The notes: generated by a model from the letters alone, not told the origin. DNA of 64,000 nt from Oenanthe sinensis (GCA_028671895.1 CM053810.1:66093501-66157500); one strand, 5' to 3'; shown: positions 51,901 through 63,866, numbered from the stretch's first letter. Numbers and translations are program-made.

Positions 51901-54197
51901 CAGCCTAGTGTGTGCAATTTTTTCCTTTTCTTCTTTAGGGTAGCCTCTCTGGAGTCTGGAACTTTGCGCCCCCCCCCCCCCCCCAATTTGGTTCCCTGAT
52001 TTAATTTTCTGATACAGGTTTTACGAAACAAGCCTGATTTCAACCGCAAACCGTGGCCCACCATAAGCAATAGCGCTAAAGATTTTGTAAAGAAACTGCT
52101 AGTGAAGGATCCTCGGGCACGACTTACAGCCGCTCAGGCTCTGTGTATGTCTCTACTTGATTTTTACTTCAGTAAACTCTATCTAAAGGTATAATTAGTC
52201 AGGAATATCGGAACTATTTGATCAAAACACAACCATTTAACCATCAGTCATGGAAAATATTGTAATAATTTTAGGCAGCTTAACATCGGAAAACCTTTTT
52301 TGATGTCAAACCTCATGCAACTCTTTTGTAGTAGAGGACCAATATTTTAATCATTTTTCCTGGACAACAGAATCATGTAAGTATCTGCTTTGCAGCTTTA
52401 CATTGTGCATACTGTAGACTATATAGGCCAACTTGGTTTTGAACAAAATGTAGTTATTATATACTATAATGTTAAACAAGTATACATAAATATTCATTTC
52501 CATTCACTACAGGTATAAAGGAACTAGTAAATCAAATTATGTTCTACATTTATCTACTTTTAAGTGTCTTGAAAATTTTATGATTTTCCAGCACATCCAT
52601 GGGTTCGAGAAGGGGGTGATGCCTCAGAGATTCCTCTGGATATATCTGTTTTATACAATATGCGACAGTTTGTGACATACAGTAGGTTGAAGCAATTTGC
52701 TCTGCGGGTAAACTCTTTTTCCTCTTTCTAAACTTGTACGACAATGTTAACAATGTATAACTATTTGAAATTATTGAAAAGCGATTTTATTATGCCCCAG
52801 GCATTAGCTAGTACTCTTGAAGAAGAGGAGCTAGCTAACCTCAGGGATCAGTTCCAAGCAATTGATGTGGATAAGAATGGTTCTATTAGTCTTGAAGAAA
52901 TGAGACAGGTGTGTTTTGTTTTTCTAAAATCTGTAGAAACTCCAGTTAATTTGCAGAATTGATCTCTGGCTTTTAGGTTTAGAGTTATTTTTTGCCAAAT
53001 TACAAATATACATCTTTCGGAAATGTCGTTAAGAAAAGAACATATAAAAGGACGTTATGTTTATATTGTAGGCTCTTGCTCAAGATCGTCCTTGGAAGGT
53101 AAAAGACGCATGTGCTAGGGAGATTCTTAAAGCGGTAAGTCTACATTTAAAAGGAAAAACCAAGTTATGTTGAGTTACTTGGATAGTCTATTCACTGATA
53201 ACTGTACTGTTTATTTTAAAAGAATGTGTGTTAATAATTATTGTATAAGATACAAAGATGGAGTTTAGAAAGCCGACTTTTTTTATATTGCATTATGCCT
53301 CTCTGCATAGGAATGCATGGTTTTCAGGTAGCAACTAGATTAAGTAACCTAACAATCAGAAGGAATATTAACTTACACAAAACTGAATTATGTGTTCTTC
53401 AAGTTCTGCCTTTAGATTAATAAACTGAAACTTCACAGAAACTCTGAAAAGATACGCTTACTTTTAGAATATCTGTCTTATATAAGCTTTCAGACATTTT
53501 ATTCTTTCGGTCGGAAGCCTTGTTCTTGTTTACGTAGTTAGACCTATACAGTAGAAGGTGACTTTATCCTTTGTCTTCATAATTTATCATTTAGCAACTG
53601 CTACAATGCATTAAGCTTTACTCTTCTAAGCAGCTTGACATCCGTACTTTTCATTTTTGAACAGTACAGCTTTCTAATGATTATTGATGCTCTTTACAGA
53701 TGGATGGCAACACCGACGGACTTATTGATTTCACTGAGTTTGTGGCAGCTACTCTCCATGTCCATCAGTTGGAGGAACATGACTCAAAAAAGTGGCAAAA
53801 ATTATCACAGGCTGCTTTTGAAAAATTTGATGTCAATAAAGATGGATATATAACTTCTGAAGAACTTAAAATGGTGAATTTTTTTGTCATCCATTCCTGA
53901 ATGCATGACTGAAACATCTTCTTTTTTAATTGTTAATCTCATTTGAGTTGCACTTTAGATTAAATATAATCGTACGATGATATGACTTTTAAGAATATGA
54001 TTTAGTAAGGAATGACTATCTTGAGCAATGATTTGCAGCATGCGGGTTTAAAAGGCTCGATACAGCCACTTCTTAAAGAAGCTGATATTGACAAAGATGG
54101 GAGAATAAGCTTGAATGAGTTCCGGAGGCTTTTAAGAACTGCAAGCATGAACGCAACAGATGCGAACAATCCATGCGGTTGTCAAGCAGAAGAGTAA
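48967..54197 (+). CDS. Calcium-dependent protein kinase, group IV (CPK16/18/28 clade)
   Basis: Exons 48967-49308, 50100-50230, 50927-50968, 51093-51204, 51306-51384, 51641-51810, 52018-52144, 52592-52707, 52801-52908, 53072-53134, 53700-53873 and 54039-54197 give 540 residues. MGVCLS allows N-myristoylation at Gly2 and palmitoylation at Cys4, so it probably sits at the plasma membrane. An Asn/Asp-rich stretch (24-31) precedes a basic segment. Kinase domain ~80-338: GHGQFG loop 86-91, Lys108, HRDMKPEN with Asp205, DFG 226-228, VAPEV. The junction and autoinhibitory region follow, then four complete EF-hand loops at 395-406, 432-443, 474-485 and 504-515. Calcium binding releases autoinhibition; it phosphorylates Ser/Thr targets. 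The clade is known for roles in immunity turnover, stem growth and stress, but which member this is cannot be settled here. All catalytic residues are present. Confidence 0.93.
49468..49644 (+). repeat. Two-copy 88-bp tandem repeat in CDPK intron 1
   Basis: GATCATGTCTT starts copies at 49468 and 49556. Both include TATCCAGG, GAAAGTTACCC and GGGTGGT in order, with about 15% mismatch. Confidence 0.75.
50250..50260 (+). repeat. Poly-C tract, 11 bases, in CDPK intron 2
   Basis: Run of C 20 bases after the splice donor at 50231, followed by TCCAAAC. Confidence 0.8.
50436..50530 (-). repeat. Possible worn tRNA-like SINE remnant in CDPK intron 2
   Basis: Read on the minus strand, a B-box-like GGGGTCAAATTC (about 50456-50445) follows text resembling a tRNA body. 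A second similar patch (CAGGTCACGGGTTTAAAAC, minus strand) lies near 50640-50662. No ends or duplication were found. Confidence 0.3.
51969..51984 (+). repeat. Poly-C tract, 16 bases, in CDPK intron 6
   Basis: Uninterrupted C run 33 bases before the acceptor at 52017, inside the region where branch point and pyrimidine tract are expected. Confidence 0.8.
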
Positions 54198-55378
54198 CAC
54201 ATGCACTTACTTTGGAAGCATTTGGAGGCAACCACGTCCTATACAAATGATGGTGGTCTTTTTCAAAGAAAATTTAGCAAGAGATTTTTGTCCCGTTTGG
54301 TTTATCTTGTAAATTTATAAGTTAAAAATTGCATGTATTTTTCAACTTATAAGTTACTTATAAGAAAAAACAAACGGGTCGTAATCTTTTGGGGTTGCGC
54401 TGTCTTATAGTCTGCTCAACTTTTGAGCTTCAGCCTCCTGCATCCGAAAAAAGGTTTCTGTATTGAGAAATGGTTATGTAGATAGGCCGCTGTGAAGAAA
54501 GAAAAAGTGGATTAAAGTACATTGTTTTAATGTAGTTTCTTGCACAGTAACATGTGATTACAATCTTTGCAGAAACCACCTAATTTCAAACAAGAAATTT
54601 TGAAATGCCTGTGCTCAGAATTGGAATGGGATGGATGTTGAGAAGAATCATTACCTTATTTCATTAATTGTTAATTTTAGCTTTTATATTTTTTTTAATA
54701 AATAAAGTACCAATAATTTTTAAAACTTCAAAATAAAAAACTGGACGAGTAATTTTTGTTGGTTTTCAAATAGCTTATCATATCGAAAAATAATATTCTC
54801 TCCTATAAAAATTGGCGTTTTATAAATTTTAAAAGTTAAATATATTTAAATTTGACTGCAAATTATACTTTACTAATTTATAATTTTACACATTTAAAAA
54901 TTAAGTCTAATGATATATAAAATATATATTTTTAATAATATTTTTTCATTTAACAGTAATTATTAATCAATAACTAAAATTGAGTTATTTTGACTTTTAA
55001 ATTTCGTAAAATGTGAGTTTTCATAAGAGGGAGGGAGAATTACTCATCAAGTCATCATATACATAAAGAATAATTTTTTTTTTTGAAAACATAAAGAATA
55101 ATATTGTTCATCTATACAATAAATTATTAAAAAAATAATTATTATTACTTAATCTTTCCTCGAATAGAATTAATATGTAGCCGATAATACTAACAATCTA
55201 ACACTATCTTACGCTATAATATCGTCATCTTCATATTTGAAGATGAAGAATCGAGTATTGACCCGCATGACTCAAAATGACCGACCCGTATTAAGATTTG
55301 GGAAAGTAGAAAAGAAAACAAAAGCCACTTGCAAGAAATGTGATTAATTTTAGTTTAATTCATAAGTGTATGTAGAGA
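54198..55378. other. CDPK 3' flank and APE2 promoter region
   Basis: No gene is seen. A short inverted pair, TAAGTTAAAAATTGCATG and AACTTATAAGTTACTTATAAG, lies near 54317-54362. The rest is AT-rich sequence up to the APE2 start. Confidence 0.5.
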
Positions 55379-57612
55379 ATGAAGATAGGAACATACAACG
55401 TAAACGGGTTGAGACCTCGTATTCAACAGTTCGGTTCTCTTCTCAAATTACTCACTTCTCTCGATGCTGATATCATCTGCTTTCAGGTCCCCCTATCTCT
55501 CACTCTGTATGTATATGTGTATCTATATCTACACACACAAAAACACATTTTGATGCCTTTTGTTAGTATTGTAACTATGGGATTTTACATCAGTATAAAT
55601 TTTAATGTTGATTTTCTTGAATTATTAAAAAAAGGTTGATTTTTTGCATTAGTTTTTTGAAAAGGTGATTTTTTTGAATTAGCAAAAGAAAAAAGATTGA
55701 TTTTTTGTGTGTGGAATATATGCAGGAGACAAAACTAGCAAAGCATGATTTGAGAGCAGATATGGTGTGGGCAGATGGGTATGAGTCTTTCTTTTCCTGC
55801 ACCAGAGCCCGTATTGGATATTCCGGTAATTCACTTTTGTTGTTGGTTTGATGCTTATTTGTGAAATGAATGAGAAAGTAACATTATTTGATGTAATTGT
55901 GAGGGTAAAGAAACCAACATTAAGAGGTTAAATGGAAAAGGCTAGCTTTTTTATTTGTTTTAGTCTAACTTTAACAGGTGTGGCGACATTTTGTCGAGTA
56001 AAGTCTGATTTTTCAAGCTGTGAAGTAGCTTTGCCGGTTGATGCAGAGGAAGGATTTACGGGTTTGCTTGAGAATTCTCGAGGGTTTGGAGATAGAAAAG
56101 ATGAGGGTTGTGGTGTTGTTCAAGGGCTAGAAGAGTTTTCCAAAGACGAGCTTCTTAAAGTTGATAGTGAGGGTCGCTGCATTATCACTGATCATGGGCA
56201 TTTTGGTAAGTTACTCTATGGTTGCTAGAACATCGTAAAAGTTCACCTACCATGATGTTTGTATTGAATAAGCATACGCAGGATAAACTTGCAACATAAC
56301 TAAAATGAAGAATCTTACTGTATGAAAACTTGCAATATCTAGTTAGTATTGAGATGATATTCTCATTGGGTTCAGGCACGAACATTTTCTGATTGTATAA
56401 ACTAGGGATTATGGCTTAACAGATTGTTATTTAAACTTGGCAGTTTTATTCAACATATATGGGCCTCGGGCTGATCCTGATGATGTTGAAAGAATCCAAT
56501 TTAAGCATAATTTTTTCAAGATCCTGCAGGTACTTTCAGTTTTGCAAACAATTATAAGAAGTATTTGTTGGTACACTTTTTGGAATCTGCTCTATTGTTT
56601 TTTTAAGAAAACATATCGATTACTATGCTGCATAAAACTTACCTCTTTTCAGCTGTAGTCTTTGACACGGCCTACTGGCCAAAAGTTGAAGAAAGGTCAT
56701 CGCTTGTCACATAGCTAATGACCCTATTTATAAATTTTAACCTACATGCAGGTTTTCTTTGGGTTGTCTCTCTTTAAGGTCTCTGATATTGATGGTAGGT
56801 AGACACTTGTAGTACTGCAGTATAAGATTGTAGCGGATCTAACGTTGTTAGAAGTTTCAGTTTCGGTAGTTATTGGTGGAGACGGATTAGTCATGCTAGT
56901 GTTTAAAATATGTGATGGAAATGCGCTACATTGTAGCTGATTAGCATATACTTGCTGTATTGACCGAATGCAGCCTAGATGGCTAATTTGGAAGAACAAG
57001 GATGTGTTTCGTAAAAACATGATCAATCATCACTATCTTTCCTTTTAATCGTCTCTATTCATTTGTAATTATCAGAGCTCTGTTTGAGGAAGACAAGAGA
57101 GTGACAAATAGTAATTATCCCATCATGCATGGTGGGCAAGGGGAGGTTGTATAACATTTCTTAATATTAACTACTGTTGTTGTAGAAAAGATGGGATGCA
57201 CTCCTTCGTCAAGGAAGAAGACTGATTGTTGTTGGTGATATCAACATTGCTCCTGCTACTATAGATCGTTGTGATGCGAAACCAGATTTTGAGAAAAATG
57301 AGTAAGCAGATAGCTTAGTATGTGATTTGACAACACGTGATAAATGATAATTATGGATCCTGTATTTCTTTTAATCAGCTTCAGTGTTTATTTTACTTGC
57401 TATATGATTTTTTATACCATGCTACATATATTGTGTAGGTTTAGAGAATGGTTTAGGTCTTTACTCATAGAAAGTGGAGGTCCGTTTGCTGATGTATTTC
57501 GAGCGAAACATCCTGAAAGGTTTGGTACCCAGTAACTCATCACACACATTCTGTTTTAATGTATTATCTATGGACCTTTGCTTACACTTTAGTACTTTAC
57601 AGATTTACTGAC

Positions 57613-57650
<38 letters not shown>

Positions 57651-59940
57651 CTGTTTAATGTATTATCTATGGACCATTGTTTACACATTTTCTGTCCTTG
57701 AGTTTTTCTTTAGGAAAGAAGCATATACTTGCTGGTCAACAAGTTCAGGTGCTGAGATATTTAATTTTGGATCAAGAATTGACCATATTCTCAGTGCTGG
57801 GGAATGCTTACATGAGCACAGTTCGAAAGGTCATGACTTTTTAACTTGCCATGTCAGGGAGTGTGAGATATTGACACAGTTTAAACGGTGGCAATCGGGA
57901 AATACGACAGGGTAAGTCGGTAAGATTTGTATTAGTGATTGCTTCCAGTTCAAAAATCGACATCTTCGGTAAAAGTTCATTTGGATCTTCTGCCTTGCTG
58001 CAAGAAATACAGCAGGTGGAAAGGAGGGACAGGTATAAAGTTGAAGGGGTCTGACCATGCTCCTGTCTGTATGAGCCTCGATGAGATCCCGATAATATCG
58101 CAGCACAATACCCCCTTGTTATCTACAAGATATTGTCCTCAGGTCGAAGGGTGTCAGCAAACTCTTGGTGCGATCAGTATTCTTGTTATTTGTTTGTAGT
58201 GATTATCTGGTTATTGTGTATTTATATAATAATCAGTTTTCTTTTAGTTACTTATTATTTCCATTGCCTACTCGGAGGCCGGGTGCTTGACACTCACCCA
58301 ACCATGTTTTTTGTGCATCATTTTGCAGTATCGATGCTAGCAAGAAGGCAGACAGCTGAGCATGTAAACAGCAATGGACAGTCCCATTCAACCCGGGTCA
58401 CAGATACTGTTCAAAGGTGTAATGTAAGGATGAAAAGATCATCCAATGACTGTGATGTACCAGACTTTTCTCCTGACGGATTGGTCAATTCTTCTCATAT
58501 TAAACAAGGAGATAATGTTTCAGAATCAGTTGCGTGTGCCCAAAGTTCTCCTAATGAAACTTCTTGGAGCAAGATGCTTTGTTTAAGCAGCAATCCTGCC
58601 AAACCAGTTTCTCGTGTACAAAGCAAAAAGAAACCAAAACAAAGTCAGGGGTCCCAGCTCTCACTTCGATCGTTTTTCCAGAAGAGTTTAAATTCTATTG
58701 ATGGCATAAGCAGCCCTGGAATATCTGATAATCCAGGAGATGTTCCAAATTCTGACCAATTCTCCAATGGAGATTCCATGAAGTCTGATGAAACGAACAC
58801 AAAAACAGACTTGGTTTCAAAGATAAATATATCGATTCAAGATCGTGCTGTGTCAGATTCATTATGTTCTACAGTAGAGGAGAAGAGAACTGTTGCTGTA
58901 GCTGAATGGCAAAGGATACAAGAAGTCATGCAGAACAGCATACCTCTGTGTAAAGGCCATGGTGAACCTTGTGTCGCTCGAATCGTCAGAAAATCTGGTC
59001 CTAACCTGGGGCGTAAATTCTTTGTCTGTGCTCGTGCTGAGGTATGCAATAAGATACATCTTTCATCACAAGGTTTGCTGAGTTTCCTCCTTGTGTGGTT
59101 AAGTTCTTTTGGCTACTAAGTTTCTCCTTAAATGTCCCTCTATATTGTGGTGTTTATTTTTTTAGGGAACCAGATGGTCAGAGAAATATTAGTAAGCCCA
59201 CTTTATAAGTTATAAAAGATAAAAGGACAGGTCATTCATTCAATTTTTAAGCCCGAGTCACCATTTCATAGACGTTGTGGCTGGACCTGGCAATCATATC
59301 GTGCTGCGCACTTTCGTGTGGTCAAACCCATATTCGATCCGTTTTGGATTCATATACTTATATGAGAAACCATATCCTATTTGTTTTGGAATCGTGTACT
59401 TAAATGAGAAACCCATATCTGATTGTTTTGGATTCAGGACTTTCATGTTATATTTCTGTCTACACTAAATAAAAATATTAATATAATTTACTTGCAAAAT
59501 ATATTAAAATATTATATTTTTATGCATATCTTTATAAAATATACATAAAACATTTGTGTTTACATATATAAATTTACATGAAACTCTATAAAACTTTGTT
59601 AATATATATATATTTATTATATAAAAATATAATTATTAAATTATAAATATATTTATTCCGTGCACTTGCATGTCGTGTTGTGTGCCAAAAATAAAAACCA
59701 GTATCCGACTTTTGTGTATCATGTACCAAAAATAGAAACTCATACCCGTAATTTTCATGTCGTGTTTGTATCGTGTCTGCGTACAAAATTGTTGGATCTA
59801 GTTGGGATACTATCATTTTCTTTGATGCTCTGAAAATTTAAATTTAATTCGTACAGGGGCCTGCATCTAATCCTGAAGCAAATTGTAATTACTTCAAATG
59901 GGCTGCTTTAAAATCTAAACACAATGGAAGAGGACAGTGA
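55379..59940 (+). CDS. APE2: DNA-(apurinic or apyrimidinic site) endonuclease 2
   Basis: Exons 55379-55486, 55726-55825, 55978-56205, 56444-56529, 57186-57301, 57439-57519, 57714-57911, 58016-58167, 58329-59041 and 59857-59940 give 621 residues. Residues 1-325 form the exonuclease III/endonuclease-exonuclease-phosphatase fold: TYNVNGLRPR at the start, QETK with Glu37, GDINIAP with Asp192/Asn194, GSRIDHIL with Asp263 and SDH 318-320. A disordered linker carries KKKPK (456-460, possible NLS) and QLSLRSFF (466-473), a full match to the PCNA-binding PIP box QxxLxxFF. The C-terminus is a GRF zinc finger (Cys564, His567, Cys571, GRKFFVC, Cys604) that in APE2 binds single-stranded DNA. Role: cleavage of abasic sites and 3'-5' resection in nuclear base-excision repair. 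The last 28 residues sit in a separate exon after an 815-bp intron and complete the finger. All key residues are intact. Confidence 0.93.
57541..57690 (+). repeat. Duplicated segment around an (AC)n microsatellite in APE2 intron 6
   Basis: TAATGTATTATCTATGGACC occurs twice, about 57556 and 57656, each preceded by CACACA and TCTGTTT. A 33-base (AC)n run lies between at 57616-57648. The pair probably arose by unequal exchange or slippage at the CA repeats. Confidence 0.8.
59282..59800. mobile_element. Possible hAT-like MITE in the last APE2 intron
   Basis: The left end TGGACCTGGCAATCATATCG is partly complementary to the right end (TAGATCCAACAATTTTGTAC in reverse complement). The flanks have repeated motifs such as TGAGAAACCCATATC and CATGTCGTGTT. 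The flanks GTTGTGGC and GTTGGGAT agree only in part, so the duplication is doubtful. No coding. Confidence 0.35.
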
Positions 59941-60623
59941 TTGGCACTGGGCCACTGGCTATGATGTTTGCTTGTCATTGATCAAGTTTACCTAGTACCT
60001 CTACTGCTGACCATGGATCAAGTCCGGCAGACTTTTTTGCTCCCAATCTCTATTTGTTGTACACTCAGTTGTGTAGATGCAAGAACTAAATTTTCCTTGG
60101 TGGCTCAGTTTCTAGGTAGAGTTGTGAACAATTTTTCAGTTTTTTGTTAGTGTAAATTAAATATCTTGTAAACTCACAAAATTAACCATCTTTACTAAGT
60201 TGTATAAAATTGTAAATCATTTTGATTTAAAGTTAAATTTGAATTCATCGTACTCATTTAATTGAGCTTGTATATGACTTCAAGTTCGTTTAGTTAGATG
60301 AGTGTTGCCCGTTATATGAGTCGAGTCGAGCCATGTACGTGTCGAAGTAGAGTTTTTTGTTTATAATTTACAAATTTTTATTATTTATAAATTGAAAATT
60401 AATTCAAAATTTTATATATTTAATTTGTTTTTAACAGTTATAACACATAAAATTAAAATAAATATTACGTTAAAAAAAAATACATCCACAAGACGGTTGT
60501 AGAAATAAACGGCAGAATAATGTATTCGGTGAGTCGGTGCCCTGAAAGGTACTGCTCATTTTTCATTTATTTATTTTCCTAATTTATTTTGTCCATAAAA
60601 AAATTGTGAAACTATCGCGTCCA

Positions 60624-60630
60624 TTATATA
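60624..60630 (+). promoter_or_regulatory. Candidate TATA box of the RING-H2 gene
   Basis: TATATAC-type word 42-48 bases upstream of the ATG at 60672, followed by a C/A-rich leader. Short leader implied. Confidence 0.35.
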
Positions 60631-60671
60631 CACACCCGTCCCATACACACAATAACCCATGCTATTGTATC

Positions 60672-61097
60672 ATGGCAAGACGTATAAGTAGAATGATGAG
60701 CTCAGTTTTGAGGTGCTTTCGTCCATCATATAATTCATATCCTGCCGGACCTTCCCCCGAAACAGCACCACCATCACCTATCAATCTTTCGCACAACGAA
60801 CGTATAAATCCAAACTTTCCGGTGATTATTTACGAGTCAGACTCCGAATCAGAGTGCTGCGCCATTTGTTTAGGACAACTAGAACGCGGAGACGAGATAA
60901 GAGTATTGAGGAGGTGCATGCATGTGTTTCATAAGGACTGCATTGATGAATGGCTCCCTAATCGATCAGTCATGTGCCCTATTTGTAGAACCCGCGCTGT
61001 TGATCATGATATTGAAACTAATATCAGGAGAGCCTACTGCACAACATTGGATGTTGGTAATTTTCATTCACAATTTCATATTGCTCTTTATCTCTAA
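60672..61097 (+). CDS. RING-H2 finger protein, probable E3 ubiquitin ligase
   Basis: Single exon, 141 residues from the first in-frame ATG; upstream in-frame sequence has only a GTG. A basic N-terminus (MARRISRMM) is followed by a Pro-rich stretch, an acidic patch (YESDSESE), and then the RING-H2: Cys63-x2-Cys66, Cys82, His84, His87, Cys90, Cys102-x2-Cys105. All eight zinc ligands are present, with the Trp in DEWLPN and the Pro of CPIC that favour E2 binding. No transmembrane segment is seen, so it is not an ATL-type protein. Single-exon small RING-H2 genes are common in plants and usually act as ubiquitin ligases toward unknown substrates. Which named member it is cannot be told. It ends in TAA after HIALYL. 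Confidence 0.82.
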   Translation: MARRISRMMSSVLRCFRPSYNSYPAGPSPETAPPSPINLSHNERINPNFPVIIYESDSESECCAICLGQLERGDEIRVLRRCMHVFHKDCIDEWLPNRSVMCPICRTRAVDHDIETNIRRAYCTTLDVGNFHSQFHIALYL

Positions 61098-61333
61098 TAA
61101 TTCCCCCGGTTTGATTGAATTCTCGGTAAATTTTTCCCTTTTTTGATTTCATTTCATTTTGATATCGTTATCTTGTAATTAAATTATGATTACTTTACAA
61201 TAATCATAATGACAATTTTGTCTGGATTTATAATATAGTCCGTTTTGACATCTGATCGTACTATTTGTTGACAGAATTAAAGTTTGGTTATTGTTTTTAG
61301 GGTTACAGTCTTTAAGCAGTGATAACTAAAGTA

Positions 61334-61842
61334 CTCCCTCCTTTCCTTCCGTTTTTAGGTGCATCTTTATTTTTTACGCGTTAAAATATGAGTATAAAAA
61401 ATATAGTTTGGTAAAAAAAATTATAAATAAAAATTTAATTTGTTGAATTATATTTTTTATGCGTGTTAAAATACGCGTAAAAAATTAAAAGATAATCTAC
61501 CTATTATATAATAGCACAATACACACTTTTGGGAAACATTTTATTCCATGTGATTATATTTCTATATCCTTGTATTTAATGTATTTTTACTGTTATATCC
61601 TTATAAACACTTCACTTATCAATTTAATTATATGAAATTAGCATTTAACCCCTTCATGACTAATACATATTAATTTAACATTTTCATTAATTATTATTAT
61701 TATTATTATATTATTATATATATATATATGTAAGTATTAATATCCCATATTTATTAATATATAATAACACTAATTACTTTATAATTAATATATGTAAATT
61801 AATTGTTATATAACTACTATATGTTATATATATTTATTTATC

Positions 61843-61883
<41 letters not shown>

Positions 61884-62306
61884 TGTAAACATGTGATTTT
61901 AATGAGTTATTAGTGAGATATGAAAATTTAATTATATTTTAAAATATATATTAATGAGTTATTAGTGAAATATTTTAATACATTTTAATATTCGTGTAAG
62001 ACGATATCAATTGGTTGAATTGATTAATATATACTCGATAATTTTGTCATTTAAAAAAATATCAAATATTTTATATTATTGTTGTATGAAATTTTAATAT
62101 GTATATGCCATGAGAAATATCATATCATTAACAATATATTTTAAACTTATTCGTTTACAAAACTAAAATATTATAATTATTAAAATTATGACTCATTAAT
62201 TATAAGTGACAATACAATTAAGTTATATTAATAAATTTATTCTCTATCTTAAAACTTGCCCGTGCCTCGCACGGCTAAAAAAGCTAGTTAAAAGGAAAGG
62301 AGTGAG
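61334..62306. mobile_element. Stowaway-like MITE split by a Helitron
   Basis: The left end CTCCCTCCTTTCCTTCCG matches the right end (CTCACTCCTTTCCTTTTA in reverse complement) and TA flanks both sides (61332-61333 and 62307-62308). The MITE itself is about 181 bp (61334-61495 plus 62288-62306); the rest is the inserted Helitron. Inner complementary blocks (TTTTTTACGCG / CGCGTAAAAAA) confirm the fold. Confidence 0.75.
61496..62287 (+). mobile_element. Non-autonomous Helitron inserted in the MITE
   Basis: A 792-bp insert starting TCTACCTATTATATAATAG after an A and ending with the hairpin GCCCGTGC-CTC-GCACGGC, then TAAAAAAGCTAG before a T. 5' TC, 3' CTRR, the terminal GC hairpin and insertion between A and T without duplication are the Helitron hallmarks, and all are present. 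Related in the opposite orientation to 6684-7688. No Rep/helicase frame. Confidence 0.8.
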
Positions 62307-62602
62307 TATATAATTGGTAGGAATATTTAACATTTGAGCATAATCGGTACTAGGCTACGAGCAGCTTCATGAGTTTTCCACCATTTTTTTAAAATTAAGG
62401 TTATTCTAGTAAAAAATAAGGGAGACACGTGACCTCCTCATATATTTTTTTCCCAAGAAAATTTTATTTATTATACTCCCGTAAGTATTAAATAATTGTA
62501 ATTGTGCTTATTTGCCATTTATTTGGTGTCTTCGAAAGAAAAACTCGTGTGCCCTCTGTCCGCCCGTGCTAAACTGGTAGTTAAAAACTTAAAATAACAA
62601 AG

Positions 62603-62720
62603 CGTGACGAAATAGCTCAATGGTAATTGCTTATCTCTTATGATCTCAGATTCTGGGTTCGATTATCGATCACTTAAAATTGGTTTAGCTGAAAAGAATT
62701 GGGTTAAAGAATGGTGCGGA
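62603..62720 (+). repeat. tRNA-like (SINE head) sequence
   Basis: A-box-like TAGCTCAATGG at 62613-62623 and B-box-like GGTTCGATTAT at 62656-62666 in tRNA-like spacing. Mismatched stems argue against a functional tRNA gene. The 3' end of the element and any duplication were not found. Confidence 0.45.
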
Positions 62721-63240
62721 TAACCACGATGTTAATACTACATTTGTTGGATTAACCCATTTGTTAAAACCGAACTTAAAATGTTGGGCTTCATAGATAT
62801 AACTTGAAAAAATGAGTTGTCGGCAAATACTCGTAATATAGGGTAAGTCATGACTTCAGTGTTATAAAAAATGGAAATTGAAATTAATCGGTGAATGCAC
62901 GAAACGGAACAGAAATTAATCAGATGAATCAAGTAATAATCGGAATGATTAATTGAATAATGAGAAATTTAATCAATTCGCAAGTTCGATAAGCTACCGA
63001 ACATTAATTAATCGGTGATTAATCACGATTAAAGTTTTATTGTCTAAATGTCTGCGGCCATCTTGTATGACCTTAGATGCTAATTTTTTTTTGAATAAAA
63101 GAAACTCCAAACTCCGACTATTATATTTCGGATACAATTCAATATACGTTTTCATATATTATGAAAATAAAATAAAATTAAACACAACTTATATTTGACA
63201 ATATTTATACTCTCGATATCCTAGAAAGGGACCAAGGGAG

Positions 63241-63866
63241 TAGGGTAGAGCATTCGGTCGGTTCGGTCCAGAACCGGACCGAACCGAAAGAACCGAAAAC
63301 CGAATAAGATTTTTTTTTGGAACCGAACCGGACCAAAATATGCGCCTGGACCGAACCAGAACCGAACCGAAATATTTCGGTTATTTCGGTTCGGTCCCAG
63401 AAAACCGAAATTTCAAAAACCTGTTTTCTGCACTTTTTCTTTAAGTTGTTATAACTTATAAATAACCAAAAAAATCTGCATCCAATTCCAATCCATAATT
63501 TGATAGTTGAATCCATTCATCAACACAATTACACAAATACACAAATAGTAAAATACACAATCACGCTCTGATATACATCATATACTGTCTATAAGTTATA
63601 AGATATATTATATAATATTTATATAAAGTATTTAAGTATATAACTTATAAAATATATAAAAAAATAATATATATATATATATATATTTCGGTCTATTCGG
63701 TCCGGACCGAATTTTTTTTAAAAAAACCGGACCGAACCGATCTTTATTTCGGTCTATTCGGTCCGGACCGAATAGACCGAATTTTTAAAAAATCAGGACC
63801 GGACCGGACCGAATTTACACGGTTCGGTTCGGTTTTTCGGTTCTGGTTCGGTTTTGCTCAGCCCTA
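63241..63866. mobile_element. hAT-like non-autonomous element rich in GGACCGAA repeats
   Basis: A 626-bp element with ends TAGGGTAGAGC and, in reverse complement, TAGGGCTGAGC, flanked by perfect 8-bp duplications CAAGGGAG at 63233-63240 and 63867-63874. Both subterminal zones carry dense CGGTTCGG/CCGAACCG and CGGTCCGGACCG words in opposite orientations, so each end can fold on itself. Apparent open frames are by-products of these repeats. No transposase. Confidence 0.8.

Noticed and set aside
60606..60671. Extended N-terminus of the RING-H2 protein
   Set aside because: The frame is open but begins with GTG; the first ATG is at 60672.
62603..62680. Functional tRNA gene
   Set aside because: A and B boxes are present, but the arms do not pair as a cloverleaf and the continuation looks like a SINE body.
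63205..63516. Minus-strand open frame rich in FGSGS/VRFG words
   Set aside because: It is made of the CCGAACCG repeats of the hAT-like element and lacks any domain.
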